Shown: in pieces, positions 1 through 8,497 of the stretch
How positions within the stretch are numbered: the stretch's first letter is position 1
How the letters are laid out: every line of letters starts with the position of its first letter
DNA from: Clostridia bacterium
GTDB taxonomy: Bacteria; Bacillota; Clostridia; Oscillospirales; Acutalibacteraceae
Length of the DNA stretch: 53,396 nt
Direction of reading: 5' to 3'
NCBI GenBank assembly: GCA_024404115.1
Contig: JAKSQM010000010.1
Location: forward strand, 1-53,396
Made by a program: the position numbers and the translations under genes
The notes under the pieces: generated by a model
What the model saw: the letters and a program-made list of their open reading frames with translations, nothing else
Told to the model about the DNA's origin: nothing
The model's database searches: none

Positions 1-3000
1 CCTTTGATGCTGTGCCGTTGCTGAACTGTGCGCAATCATCATATGAGCTGTCATAACCATAAGGTGTATGACCCTGACCGACTTCGCCTCTGTCCTGTCT
101 GTCGTTAGTGTCTGTATTAGCTGTTATTCCTGCGGTTGTGTTGCCGTTGCCGTCTGTTGTGATCCATTCACCTGTATAATTGATGTAAAGACCGCCGTTT
201 GCCTGACTGCCGCCGAAATCGTCTTCATAATACACTGTTGTTGCAGGGATAAATGAAATTGATGAATAAAGAAGATCTGCGGAATCAGAATTTGATGCAG
301 GCTTCTTTGCGTCGCTTACATAATAGTAAACTGTATCAATTGAGCTCATATACTTGAACGGAGTATAAACAACCTTATCTCTTGTGGAGGATGTTATAGT
401 ATCTGTGGGAGCTACATATGTTCCAGTTAAAACTGCAATCAATCTGTTACGGTCAATAATACTGTAAGCCGCTATTCTGTCATTATATCTGTAGAAAAGG
501 ATATTTGCAGTTGTATCAACACAATACTGACCGTTTGCACCGAGTGAATAGTTTCTATCATTGTTATTGGAATCCTTAACCCAATGACCAATATTACCCG
601 AACTGTTAATGTAATATCTGTCTCTTTCTCTGTAAGATGTGGTACTTACTGATGGAGGATTTGTCTCTGGATAAAAATGTGTGCCTCCGCTTGTTGGAAT
701 ACTGAAATCAGCAAGAAGAGTACCTGCTGGGCCTTCATCAATTTCAACTTCTGTTGATGTAACAGTAGATTCAACAGTTGCTGTACCATTATCAAGCTTA
801 ACGGTGTTTAAAGTTTTAACACCTGCCTGAGGAGCACCTGTAAGAATACCATCAATTACAAAATTGCCCTCATCATTTTCAAGAGGATATACTGTAATTG
901 GCTTGCCGTAATCAAGAACAACAACATCGGGTCTCAGCTCTCGCTTTATATTGGTAAAGTCAATTCCATATACTGTGTTTTCTTTAATAGTAATAAGTGA
1001 AGTTGTAAATTCGCTGTCAAGAGGCTCAGCACCGCCGTTAACGGTACAACTGGTGAGTATTCCTGCACCAGAATCACGAATTTCTCTGATCTTAACTTTT
1101 TCATCTTTTGAAATTTCAAAAATAGCGATATGCTCATCCTTGAGCTTGAATATACCGTTATCATCTGTTGCTCTTGCGAAATAATCATCATGGTTTGCCA
1201 TATTATAGGTGATATAGTTTAAGTTACTATATGGCTGATCGTTTTCGTCAAGCAAAGCAAAAGTAAACTCTTCGCCGTCAGCAAAGCCTTCAGCTGTTTT
1301 TGAAACCTGAAGAGAGCCTGTGGGAACAGCTGCCATATTGAAGTTAACGCTAAGGTTTGAATAACTTCCGCCTCGTTCCATATAGAAGAAACGAATGGTG
1401 TGGCGTGTAGTATCTAAAAGAGTATCACGGTTAAGCTGGCTTGAATCAAGGTCATCACCATAAGCTTCGGCAAATCTTTCTGCTATTGTTGAAGTGTTGG
1501 TAACCTTTGTGCCCTGTACTTCACTGTTGTTTTCTTCGTAAATTTCGCCTGTAGCAAAGTTTATACTACCTTTATAAATCTGATGACATCCTGCCAGATC
1601 AAGAATCAGTGCATCATCGATATATACCCACACGTCATCGTCGCCAGAGAAGTTGAACATCATATCTTCGCCGTTGATTTTGCCGTCTCTTGGCATATAG
1701 AAATCGAATTCAATAGAAAGACCGAACCATGCGTCAACACTGGATGTAATATCGTCCGGCAACATACCTCTCAGCTGATAATTGCCTCTGTCGTTTATAT
1801 TGCCCTGTTCGTGAGCGATATTGAAAGGATAGAAGTCCGTGCCATTTGAATCTCCGAGAGCGGGCTCCATAAGATAATTATAAAGCTCAAATTTATTTTT
1901 TTCAATATTGAATGTTGCCGCATTCTGCCTTGAATCGTAGTAGTAGTAGCCGTTTTCATCCCTCTGGAAAAGACCTGAGCCCAAACCGTCAACATCAATG
2001 GTGAAACGCTGACTCTGATAGCTTGAATTTTTAAGAGGATCATAGCTTGTTGCTGTACCGTTACCCTTTACAAAGCCGTTTGTATTGGCGCCCATTTCGC
2101 TGTCAAAAAGATATTTAAGGCTCTTATTTGCATCATTTCTAACGATTTCGGGGTAACCGTCGCTGCCAAGTTTTGAATTTGTAGTGAAAGAAACACTGGA
2201 TGCGCCAGCTGCCTTGTCGCCTATATCAATATCACCGTCAATATAGTCGTAGAAATTAAGTGTCTGAATATCATCGTTTGTCTGTCTGTAGCTGTTGATT
2301 GCGCCACCGTAGTTGAATACATTTACTTTAAAGTATTCCTCTACTCCAGGGACAACCTTAACAGGTTCATCGGGAACAACTGTAACACGGATTATGCCGA
2401 GGGTTGTATCCATTGCACTTACATAAAGAAGATATGTACCAGGGTTATCAGTGTTTAATTCGTCTAATGCAGGACGATGACGGTTGCTGTCCCATTCGTA
2501 TGAAATACGGCTGTCTGTCCATGCAACCTGAGATTCAGTTGAGCCAACTTTAAGATAAACTTTTGCTTCTTTTAAAATATCGTCGATATCAAAATCGTCG
2601 CCCTGATTGATTGTAAAATCAGTTTTGCCGCCAAGTCTGAAATCTGACGCTGTAACATTTGAAACATTAACTGTGATTGTATCAATTGTAGTACCGCCTG
2701 CTTTAACTGTGGCAGTGTATGTGCCAGCGGTGCTGGTGTTGAGGGTTTTGTTCCATGTGAGGCTGATTCTGCTGTCTGAAGTATCAATTGTTTCGTAAGT
2801 GGTATCACTTGAGTTCTTTTTGTAATTAACTGAAACAGCTCTTTCAACCTGAGATGCGGTCAGTGAGCTGCCAACAGCAACATCATATGTTGACTTACCA
2901 ACCTGTCTGTAATATCCACCGTTTGCAGGTGCTTTCATATACATTGTCAGCTTCTGAGCATATGAGTTAATATTTGACTGCGTTGTTCTCAGTGCAATAC

Positions 3001-3544
3001 CGTTGGAGTTTGAATACATATATCTGTTTGAGCCTGAAACAGAACGGTATATTCTGTTTGTGTCATAAGTCCATGCAACTCCACTGGTTGAAGTAGTCAA
3101 ACCTGTGGTGCCGTTATTCACAAGGTATCTTTTGCTGTATGAGTTATACAGATAACCGCTGTTCTGTCTTGTGTATTCACATCTTGTGATTGAATCGTCA
3201 GTTGCGATAATGTACTCTGTCCATGCGTACCATGTGTTGGTAACTGTTTCATTTTCATACAACTGAGATGAACCGATTGTTGTGTTGATTGTTACTGACT
3301 TTGCTTTACCAGTTTCGTCGATAATATAGTTACTACCGCCGATAAGACCTGCACTTCCGTTCCATAACTGGTCAGATTTGAGATATACAGTTACAGGAAC
3401 ACGCCCGCTTGATGAGCCTGCGACATAAACCCAGTCTGCCGCAGCAGCAATAACCGCAAAGCCTGCTGAAAAGCAGCTGAGGGTCATTATAATTGTGAGC
3501 AAAATTGCTAATGCTCTTTTTGAAGATTTTTTTACATTTTTCAT
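1..3544 (-). CDS. Fibro-slime domain surface protein, 3' end beyond window
   Basis: An open frame runs from an ATG at 3544 to the left edge without a stop, giving at least 1181 residues. The N-terminus is a signal peptide: a Lys-rich start (MKNVKKSSKRA), a hydrophobic core and an Ala-rich cleavage region near residue 33. Residues about 205-300 and 302-395 look like two Ig-like repeats. Residues about 560-740 match a fibro-slime/PA14-like domain, with FNFSGDDDVWVYIDD at about 630-644, followed by LILDLAGCHQ and later FYMERGGSYSNL. Residues about 741-865 resemble a CnaB/prealbumin-like domain (GSLQVSKTAEGF to YGIDFTN). The rest is Thr/Asn/Tyr-rich. A GGAG site lies 7 nt before the ATG. A surface or adhesin-like role is inferred from the family. 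Any cell-wall anchor or dockerin would lie outside the window. Confidence 0.85.
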   Translation of the reverse strand, partial: MKNVKKSSKRALAILLTIIMTLSCFSAGFAVIAAAADWVYVAGSSSGRVPVTVYLKSDQLWNGSAGLIGGSNYIIDETGKAKSVTINTTIGSSQLYENETVTNTWYAWTEYIIATDDSITRCEYTRQNSGYLYNSYSKRYLVNNGTTGLTTSTSGVAWTYDTNRIYRSVSGSNRYMYSNSNGIALRTTQSNINSYAQKLTMYMKAPANGGYYRQVGKSTYDVAVGSSLTASQVERAVSVNYKKNSSDTTYETIDTSDSRISLTWNKTLNTSTAGTYTATVKAGGTTIDTITVNVSNVTASDFRLGGKTDFTINQGDDFDIDDILKEAKVYLKVGSTESQVAWTDSRISYEWDSNRHRPALDELNTDNPGTYLLYVSAMDTTLGIIRVTVVPDEPVKVVPGVEEYFKVNVFNYGGAINSYRQTNDDIQTLNFYDYIDGDIDIGDKAAGASSVSFTTNSKLGSDGYPEIVRNDANKSLKYLFDSEMGANTNGFVKGNGTATSYDPLKNSSYQSQRFTIDVDGLGSGLFQRDENGYYYYDSRQNAATFNIEKNKFELYNYLMEPALGDSNGTDFYPFNIAHEQGNINDRGNYQLRGMLPDDITSSVDAWFGLSIEFDFYMPRDGKINGEDMMFNFSGDDDVWVYIDDALILDLAGCHQIYKGSINFATGEIYEENNSEVQGTKVTNTSTIAERFAEAYGDDLDSSQLNRDTLLDTTRHTIRFFYMERGGSYSNLSVNFNMAAVPTGSLQVSKTAEGFADGEEFTFALLDENDQPYSNLNYITYNMANHDDYFARATDDNGIFKLKDEHIAIFEISKDEKVKIREIRDSGAGILTSCTVNGGAEPLDSEFTTSLITIKENTVYGIDFTNIKRELRPDVVVLDYGKPITVYPLENDEGNFVIDGILTGAPQAGVKTLNTVKLDNGTATVESTVTSTEVEIDEGPAGTLLADFSIPTSGGTHFYPETNPPSVSTTSYRERDRYYINSSGNIGHWVKDSNNNDRNYSLGANGQYCVDTTANILFYRYNDRIAAYSIIDRNRLIAVLTGTYVAPTDTITSSTRDKVVYTPFKYMSSIDTVYYYVSDAKKPASNSDSADLLYSSISFIPATTVYYEDDFGGSQANGGLYINYTGEWITTDGNGNTTAGITANTDTNDRQDRGEVGQGHTPYGYDSSYDDCAQFSNGTASK

Positions 3545-3641
3545 TTTATTACTCCATTATATTATATCAATATTTCTCAACATTTCAAGTGCCATTTTGA
3601 ATATTAAATAAAGTAATATAATGTTTACAAAATGATTTTCA

Positions 3642-4289
3642 TCACTCTGTTGTGATGCTTACGATTTTACAATTACCGTTAAAACGGTTGCTTGTTTTTT
3701 CCATAGTTTTACCTGGGGCAATTTTTTCAAAAGAGCCCCTGAAACATATTCCGCCATAATAACGGTTATCTTTATAATACTTATACGCTACCCTTACGGT
3801 CAGCGGCGCATCGGTATTATTTGTAACTTTAATCGTTGAGCCCTCAACATTGAGAGTGTATTTTTCGCTTTCTGTGCTTGCGTCGCAATACGAAAACATA
3901 GAATCGTCAATATTGATTTTGTAAACATCATCTTTTTCCAGCGGTCTTGCAGTTGTTTCCATAACCACACACTGCTCACCTGCAGGTAAACCGTTGACAA
4001 TGAATTCCGCACGCTCAATATCGTTTACTCTGAAGACAATCTTTCCGTATTCAAGCATCTGTTTGCTGTTGTTCCTTACAATTATTGTCGCAACGCCTTT
4101 AACGTTATCCTGATTTCCTTTTTCGACAAAAATTCCGCTGGCTGAATCCAGAGAAAGAACCGTCAGCATTCCGTTGTCTGCTTCGCAGAATATATTTTCT
4201 TTCTTTTCTTCTTTTATATTCTTTCCTTTGCATGATGCAAATGCAAAAAGCATCGCTATGCACAAAAAGATGCAGATAACTTTTTTCAT
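3642..4289 (-). CDS. Putative secreted lipoprotein, unknown function
   Basis: The 215-residue product starts with a lipoprotein signal peptide (MKKVICIFLCIAML) and a lipobox FASC at about residues 17-20, so Cys20 should be lipidated and the protein held on the outer face of the membrane. The mature part opens with a Lys/Glu-rich linker. It continues as beta-rich sequence with two similar segments (GVATIIVRNNSKQML and GSTIKVTNNTDAPL), suggesting two FxLYD-like beta-sandwich repeats, which is an inference. AAGGAG lies about 8 nt before the ATG at 4289. The gene is 97 bp upstream of the fibro-slime gene on the same strand. I do not recognise a specific family. Confidence 0.75.
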   Translation of the reverse strand: MKKVICIFLCIAMLFAFASCKGKNIKEEKKENIFCEADNGMLTVLSLDSASGIFVEKGNQDNVKGVATIIVRNNSKQMLEYGKIVFRVNDIERAEFIVNGLPAGEQCVVMETTARPLEKDDVYKINIDDSMFSYCDASTESEKYTLNVEGSTIKVTNNTDAPLTVRVAYKYYKDNRYYGGICFRGSFEKIAPGKTMEKTSNRFNGNCKIVSITTE

Positions 4290-4311
4290 CTGCGCATCTC
4301 CTTTTCACGAT

Positions 4312-4603
4312 TTATCGTTCAGATTTAATTGTCTGACCGCTCATATAACCTGAAATGCAATAAAGGCTGTTTGCTATTGTTTTCCACATCGTTTCAGATG
4401 ATGACATCCGAAACTTTGCGGTGCCGTTATTTTTGATATATTTTGCTATACTCATTATAAAGTCTGATTTTGCCATAATATAATCAGTATATGCCCGTCT
4501 TTTTCACTGCCTGCGAGGCAATGTGAATGCCGCAATTATGCAGCACAAAATTATTACAACGCTAAGAAGTAATGACAATATCCTTTTTACTGCTATTCCT
4601 CAT
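4312..4603 (-). pseudogene. Decayed small exported or membrane protein gene
   Basis: An AAGGA site at about 4612-4617 is well placed for an ATG at 4603, but that frame stops after 13 codons. A shift of one base enters a frame that reads as a signal peptide or membrane helix (KRILSLLLSVVIILCCIIAA). It then meets an in-frame TGA and continues in the same frame as MAKSDFIMSIAKYIKNNG to a stop at 4312, just upstream of the lipoprotein gene. A start with an RBS, a one-base shift and one premature stop fit a degraded gene. Alternatively the last 54 codons (4476 to 4312) could be a separate small ORF, but it has no convincing RBS. Function unknown. Confidence 0.35.
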
Positions 4604-4628
4604 CGTAGATCATCCTTTCTTGATTTTA

Positions 4629-4671
4629 GTTTGGTTTTTTGGTTTTGGTTTGGTTTTTGGTTGGTTTTTTG
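4629..4671 (+). repeat. G/T-only tract with six GG runs
   Basis: A stretch of 43 bases contains only G and T on the plus strand, with GG pairs at 4633, 4641, 4647, 4652, 4659 and 4663 separated by 2-6 T. The short ORFs crossing it on either strand are low-complexity translations with no RBS. It could fold as a two-tetrad G-quadruplex or simply be a slippage-prone tract. Confidence 0.5.
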
Positions 4672-4762
4672 CTTGTTTTTTTTTGCATTTCTATGCCTTT
4701 TTTGCCTTTTCAGATAGTATAATTTTATCATACATCGTGTTTAGAAATCTACGGCAAAAAGA

Positions 4763-4796
4763 GCTAAAAAAGAGATATCTTTTTTAGCCTTTTTTT
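4763..4796 (+). terminator. Orphan terminator-like palindrome
   Basis: A perfect 11-bp stem (GCTAAAAAAGA / TCTTTTTTAGC, loop GATA) is followed by C and seven T on the plus strand. On the minus strand it is followed by TCTTTTTG, so it could act both ways. No plus-strand gene precedes it. The flanking AT-rich DNA (about 4800-5045) shows no gene. Confidence 0.45.
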
Positions 4797-5050
4797 ACAA
4801 TTTTCACCAACAAACAGTTGGTTTTAGGTTGATAAATAGCTTTAAGCACATAAGTAATCACCGTGTTTTATTATGTTTATTATATTTGGTCATATCGCAA
4901 AAATCAGTCTATTATTTGTTATTTTTGCATATTTTTCCGTAATATTAAATAATGATTTTTGTATAAATATATGTGTGTTTTATGACATTTTGTTAAAATG
5001 TGTTCATCTGTGAAAAATAGGTTTTTATCGCATAATTTGAGAAAAGGTTC

Positions 5051-5096
5051 AAAAAAATGAGCAGTTTTCAAAGAAAAAAATCTCTGAAAACCGCTC
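5051..5096 (-). terminator. Intrinsic terminator of the kinase-like gene
   Basis: The 12-bp arms 5059-5070 and 5085-5096 (one G-U type mismatch) form a hairpin, followed in the minus direction by seven T (5057-5051). It lies about 20 bp after the stop of the gene at 5116-5721. Confidence 0.8.
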
Positions 5097-5115
5097 TGTT
5101 TTTTATGTGGAAATT

Positions 5116-5721
5116 TTATTTTTCTGTGGCAAGTTTTGTGATGATTTCGACGCAGGTTTCTTCACCCAAAGCACCGCTGTTGAGGGAAATATGATAGTTC
5201 TCTGCCCTGCCCCATTCGCCGCCTGTGAAGTGGTTATAATTGACCTTTCGTTTCTTGTCTTTTTCGTCAAGTCGCTTCTCGGGGGCTTTATCTGTTTCGC
5301 CATAAAGGCGGACAATTCTATCTGCCCTGTAGGCTTTATCAGCATAGACAAAAACATTCAGCACATCATCACGGTCGGAGAGAATTGAATCGGCACACCT
5401 GCCAACGATAACGCAATTGCCTTTCTCTGCAATGGAGAGGATGACATCACGCTGAACGCCCCACAGATAATCTGAGGGAGAAAGTCCGTTCATAATTCCA
5501 GGGACACCAACGCTTGACGAAAAAGCGTAGGCAAAGCGGTTTTTGTTTGGGGCATACTCCCCCTGCTCTTTTATGAAATTTGGTGCAAAGCCTGTTTTTT
5601 CGGCAACCTCGTTCACAAGAGCTTCGTCATAATAATCGTAGCCTAACTTTGCGGCAACAGCCTTTGCAATGCTTCTTCCGCCAGAGCCAAACTGACGGCT
5701 GACGGTGATAATTTTTTTCAT
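5116..5721 (-). CDS. Cytidylate kinase-like family protein
   Basis: The 201-residue protein matches the Cytidylate_kin2 type P-loop NTPases common in Clostridia. The N-terminus ITVSRQFGSGGRSIAK carries the P-loop-like glycine motif. YDEALVNEVAEKTGF and NCVIVGRCADSIL follow, with a lid-like charged region (RLDEKDKKRKVNYNHF) near residue 150. It is distinct from classical Cmk. A nucleoside monophosphate kinase activity is expected from the fold, but the true substrate is unknown. AAGGAGG is placed 7 nt before the ATG. It is a single-gene unit with its own promoter and terminator. Confidence 0.85.
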   Translation of the reverse strand: MKKIITVSRQFGSGGRSIAKAVAAKLGYDYYDEALVNEVAEKTGFAPNFIKEQGEYAPNKNRFAYAFSSSVGVPGIMNGLSPSDYLWGVQRDVILSIAEKGNCVIVGRCADSILSDRDDVLNVFVYADKAYRADRIVRLYGETDKAPEKRLDEKDKKRKVNYNHFTGGEWGRAENYHISLNSGALGEETCVEIITKLATEK

Positions 5722-5748
5722 AAAATCGCCTCCTTTTTGTATAGTTTC

Positions 5749-5777
5749 ATTTTACATTGAGGGGATGTTTTTTTCAA
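5749..5777 (-). promoter_or_regulatory. SigA-type promoter for the kinase-like gene
   Basis: Read on the minus strand, TTGAAA (5777-5772) and TAAAAT (5754-5749) are separated by 17 bp and lie about 28 bp upstream of the start codon. The remaining gap to 6070 is AT-rich with no further gene that I can support. Confidence 0.6.
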
Positions 5778-6070
5778 TATATTTTTTCAACAAAATAATT
5801 ATGATATTTTTGGCAGAAAAAAATTACAAATCAAATCGAACAAATTTAATTAATGATTTCAGACAAAAACATTTATATAGCCCTTTGTTATCAGATATTT
5901 ATTATAAAAAATTACACAATACCAACAAAAAATCAATTATTATAATCTTTAATTAAAGTGCATTTAAAGTTATTCTTTTAAACTAAAAATGAAACTGCAG
6001 GAAAAATAAAGCAGTATGAGAGTATTGTAGTAGAAAACAATGAATCACTAATTATAAAGAGGGGAAAAAA

Positions 6071-6736
6071 ATGGCTTTTTGTGTTAACTGTGGGGAGAAA
6101 ATAGTAGATGGTGCAAATTTCTGTGCATCATGCGGTTCAAGGGTTGGAGCAGCTCCTACTCGTTCCCAAATGAATACGCAAAGACAACAAGAATATTTAG
6201 GTAAAATATTCAAATGTCCTTACTGTGGAGAGGTAATAAATCAGTCTGCTACCAGATGCCCTTCATGCGGATATGAAATTTGCGGAAAAGAAATTAATTC
6301 AGCTGTCAAGAAATTCTCTGATCAACTTATGGAACTTGAAAATAGTAGAACTCAGGAAAAAACACATATTGTTGAGACTATCACTAACGCTTTGTTTCAT
6401 TCCCGTCCAAATAGCACAAGAAATAAGGTAGATACTCAAATTATTTCATTGGTGAAAAGTTTTCCAATTCCAAATACCATCGATGAAATAAGCGAATTTA
6501 TGTTTTTAGCTGTAGGAAATATTGATGTAAATCTATCTAAGAAAAAACTATTTAATAATTCTTACTCTGGCAATCAACTGGAAGATACTTCACGACAGAT
6601 AAGTAATGCCTGGGTGGCAAAAATGCAGCAAGTATACGCAAAAGCTGAAAGGGCTTTTCCTGATGACCCAGCATTTACACAGATTAAAAACATTTATTTA
6701 TCAAAAATGAAAGAATTAAAAATCAAGGTAAAATAA
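6071..6736 (+). CDS. Double zinc-ribbon protein, SPFH partner
   Basis: The 221-residue protein opens with a zinc-ribbon (CVNCGEKIVDGANFCASCG, about residues 4-22). A Gln/Arg-rich linker and a second ribbon follow (CPYCGEVINQSATRCPSCG from Cys49). The remaining 150 residues are soluble, mainly helical and charged, with no membrane segment, and match no family I recognise. AGAGGGG precedes the ATG. The next gene, an SPFH-domain protein, starts 14 bp downstream with its own GGAGG, so the two are almost certainly cotranscribed. Zinc-ribbon proteins commonly sit beside YdjI-type SPFH genes. An adaptor or scaffold role at the membrane is inference. Confidence 0.75.
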   Translation: MAFCVNCGEKIVDGANFCASCGSRVGAAPTRSQMNTQRQQEYLGKIFKCPYCGEVINQSATRCPSCGYEICGKEINSAVKKFSDQLMELENSRTQEKTHIVETITNALFHSRPNSTRNKVDTQIISLVKSFPIPNTIDEISEFMFLAVGNIDVNLSKKKLFNNSYSGNQLEDTSRQISNAWVAKMQQVYAKAERAFPDDPAFTQIKNIYLSKMKELKIKVK

Positions 6737-6750
6737 ATTAGGAGGACAAG

Positions 6751-8070
6751 ATGGCTCTATTTAAGAAAAACAGAAGTCTTATGAACCAAATAAGATGTGA
6801 TGAAGCTTCATATCTTATTTGGAAATGGCGCCCAAAGGATTTGCAAAAAGACAGCAACAGAGAAAATGCAATCAGATGGGGATCTTCCCTTCGTGTAAAA
6901 GATGGCGAGGTTGCCGTTTTTGTATATAATCAAGGAAACGGTATTATGCAAGATTTTATTGAAGGACCCTTCGATAAAATAATTGAAACCAAAAATCTGC
7001 CTGTACTTGCAAATATAATTGGTCATGCATATAATGGTGGCACTCCATTTCAGGCAGAAGTATATTTTATAAATCTTGCCAGAATAATTCAGATTTCGTT
7101 TGCCGTACCTTTTTTTGATATTTATGACCCAAGATTTTTAGATTTTGGAGTACCAACTGCTGTAAGAGGTAAGGTAACCTTTAACATTAAAAATTACAGG
7201 GAATTTATAAAACTGCATAGGCTTAGCAGCTTTGATTTAGACTCATTCCAAACTCAAATAAGAGATTCTATTGCCAGATATGTCAAAACCGCTATTATCA
7301 ATGTACCAGCTGAAAATAATATTCCAGTTGTTCAGATTGAGCGTGCCCTCTCAACTGTTAATTCAATTGTTGAAGATAGTGTCAGAAATCGACTTGAGCA
7401 TGATTTCGGTGTCAACATTTCAGCAGTTGATATAAACACAATTGAGCTTGACAAGACCAGTGATGGATACAAACAGCTTATGGCTGTAACTAAGAATATT
7501 ACAGCAGTTAAGATTCAGGCGGAAACTACTGATTATACCGAAAGACTTCGCATTCAGCGTGAAGAAGATCAGTACGCAAAGCATAAACAAACACAAAGCG
7601 CCAACATTGGTACTTTCCAGATTGAAAAGCAAACTGAGGTCGGTGTTGCAGGCGCAAATGCGCTTGGTAATATGGGCAAGAATGGAGCTGGCAGCATTAA
7701 TTTAGGTGGGAAAAGCAGCGGTTTTAATCCAGCTGCTATGATGGCTGGAATGACGCTTGGCGGCGCCGTCGGTCAGAACATAGCCGGAACAATGAACAGT
7801 GCTATGAACGGAATGAGCCAACCACTGCAAAACAGTATTATCCCTCCCCCGATTCCAACAGTATCATATTATGTTGCAATAAACGGACAAGCAGCTGGAG
7901 CATTTGATGTAAATACACTTGCTCAAATGAAATCAACAGGGCAATTTAATGCTGACAGTTTAGTTTGGAAAAACGGAATGACAGAATGGACTAAAGCAAG
8001 CAATATTGATGAATTGAAATATTTATTTACCAATAATCCTACTATTCCGCCAATCCCCAATATTGAATAA
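6751..8070 (+). CDS. SPFH domain / GYF_2 protein (YdjI-like)
   Basis: The 439-residue protein has an N-terminal SPFH/Band-7 type domain (about residues 25-250; VKDGEVAVFVYNQGNGI, FDVPTAVRGKVTF-like region) of the bacterial 'virion core protein'/YdjI kind, without a membrane anchor. A Gly/Ala/Met-rich low-complexity segment follows (about 295-355). A C-terminal GYF_2 domain (about 370-425) contains YYVAINGQAAGAFDVNTL and WKNGMTEW. In Bacillus, YdjI works with PspA-type membrane-stress proteins. GYF_2 domains usually bind peptides or sit at membranes. A role in membrane-stress scaffolding is therefore plausible, but no PspA gene is nearby. It follows the zinc-ribbon gene and ends in a strong terminator. 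Confidence 0.85.
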   Translation: MALFKKNRSLMNQIRCDEASYLIWKWRPKDLQKDSNRENAIRWGSSLRVKDGEVAVFVYNQGNGIMQDFIEGPFDKIIETKNLPVLANIIGHAYNGGTPFQAEVYFINLARIIQISFAVPFFDIYDPRFLDFGVPTAVRGKVTFNIKNYREFIKLHRLSSFDLDSFQTQIRDSIARYVKTAIINVPAENNIPVVQIERALSTVNSIVEDSVRNRLEHDFGVNISAVDINTIELDKTSDGYKQLMAVTKNITAVKIQAETTDYTERLRIQREEDQYAKHKQTQSANIGTFQIEKQTEVGVAGANALGNMGKNGAGSINLGGKSSGFNPAAMMAGMTLGGAVGQNIAGTMNSAMNGMSQPLQNSIIPPPIPTVSYYVAINGQAAGAFDVNTLAQMKSTGQFNADSLVWKNGMTEWTKASNIDELKYLFTNNPTIPPIPNIE

Positions 8071-8110
8071 TTGAAATTATTCAACTCATATTTAGAAAAG
8101 ATTATCATAA

Positions 8111-8155
8111 AAATGGCTATGAATGTAATTTCACTCATAGCCATTTATTATTTTT
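8111..8155 (+). terminator. Terminator after the SPFH-GYF gene
   Basis: The perfect 12-bp arms 8111-8122 and 8135-8146 are followed by ATTATTTTT. The loop is 12 nt. Confidence 0.8.
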
Positions 8156-8159
8156 CGTT

Positions 8160-8330
8160 TTGTGCCAAATTGAGCAGCAAGCTACTTCCCTACAGTGTGC
8201 CGCTTCTTCACTATTATCTGTTAGACGGGATGCTTGGTGCTGTTTGTTGAGTTGTGAATTTGCTTCACAATCATACTAATCACACCTCTCCAACAACCTC
8301 ACCCCCAACTTTTCAAAAAAATCCCTCTTC
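8160..8330 (+). repeat. Degenerate intergenic repeat island
   Basis: The stretch around 8174-8205 (AGCAGCAAGCTACTTCCC and following bases) resembles the module at about 45382-45412, and CTTCTTCACTATT at about 8207 resembles the island at 45043. A perfect 7-bp hairpin (TTGTGAA/TTCACAA) lies at 8252-8270. No ORF with an RBS is present. Confidence 0.5.
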
Positions 8331-8333
8331 CCG

Positions 8334-8362
8334 TTGACACATCCCCATAAAAATGTTAAAAT
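8334..8362 (+). promoter_or_regulatory. SigA promoter of the purO-purH transcript
   Basis: TTGACA (8334-8339) and TAAAAT (8357-8362) are separated by 17 bp. This predicts transcription from about 8369, just upstream of the ZTP aptamer. Confidence 0.85.
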
Positions 8363-8384
8363 AATCTAAAATCAAAACTTTTTC

Positions 8385-8497
8385 TGCTACTGACGGAACA
8401 GTGGATTACCACAGGGGAACAGAAAAAGCGTGCAGTGCTTCACTGCCAAAGCCGACCGTCTGGGCGCACTTGCTTAAAGAGTGAGTGCGCCCTTTTT
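8385..8497 (+). ncRNA. ZTP (pfl) riboswitch with terminator
   Basis: The leader carries the two conserved halves of the pfl motif. The first is CTGACGGAACAGTGGATTAC with CCACAGGGGAACA (about 8390-8422). The second, after a variable stem, is CCGACCGTCTGGGCGC (about 8452-8466). The last bases begin a GGGCGCACT/AGTGCGCCC hairpin (about 8462-8492) followed by TTTTTATT, so aptamer folding and termination are mutually exclusive in the usual way. ZTP, which accumulates when 10-formyl-THF is short, should turn on the downstream genes. Their identities (purO, purH) fit this class exactly. Confidence 0.9.

Noticed and set aside
946-2847. Several 60-90 codon ORFs on both strands
   Set aside because: They are shadows of the single long minus-strand fibro-slime frame and lack RBS and sensible composition.
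4523-4787. Plus-strand ORFs rich in Phe, Trp and Leu
   Set aside because: They only translate the G/T tract and have no ribosome-binding site.
5705-5956. Plus-strand 83-codon ORF
   Set aside because: It starts inside the antisense of the kinase gene, is extremely AT-rich with Ile/Asn/Lys runs, and has no RBS.
6071-8070. Zinc-ribbon/SPFH cassette as a defence system
   Set aside because: No nuclease, toxin or mobile-element hallmark accompanies it, so it is reported only as a membrane-scaffold-like module.
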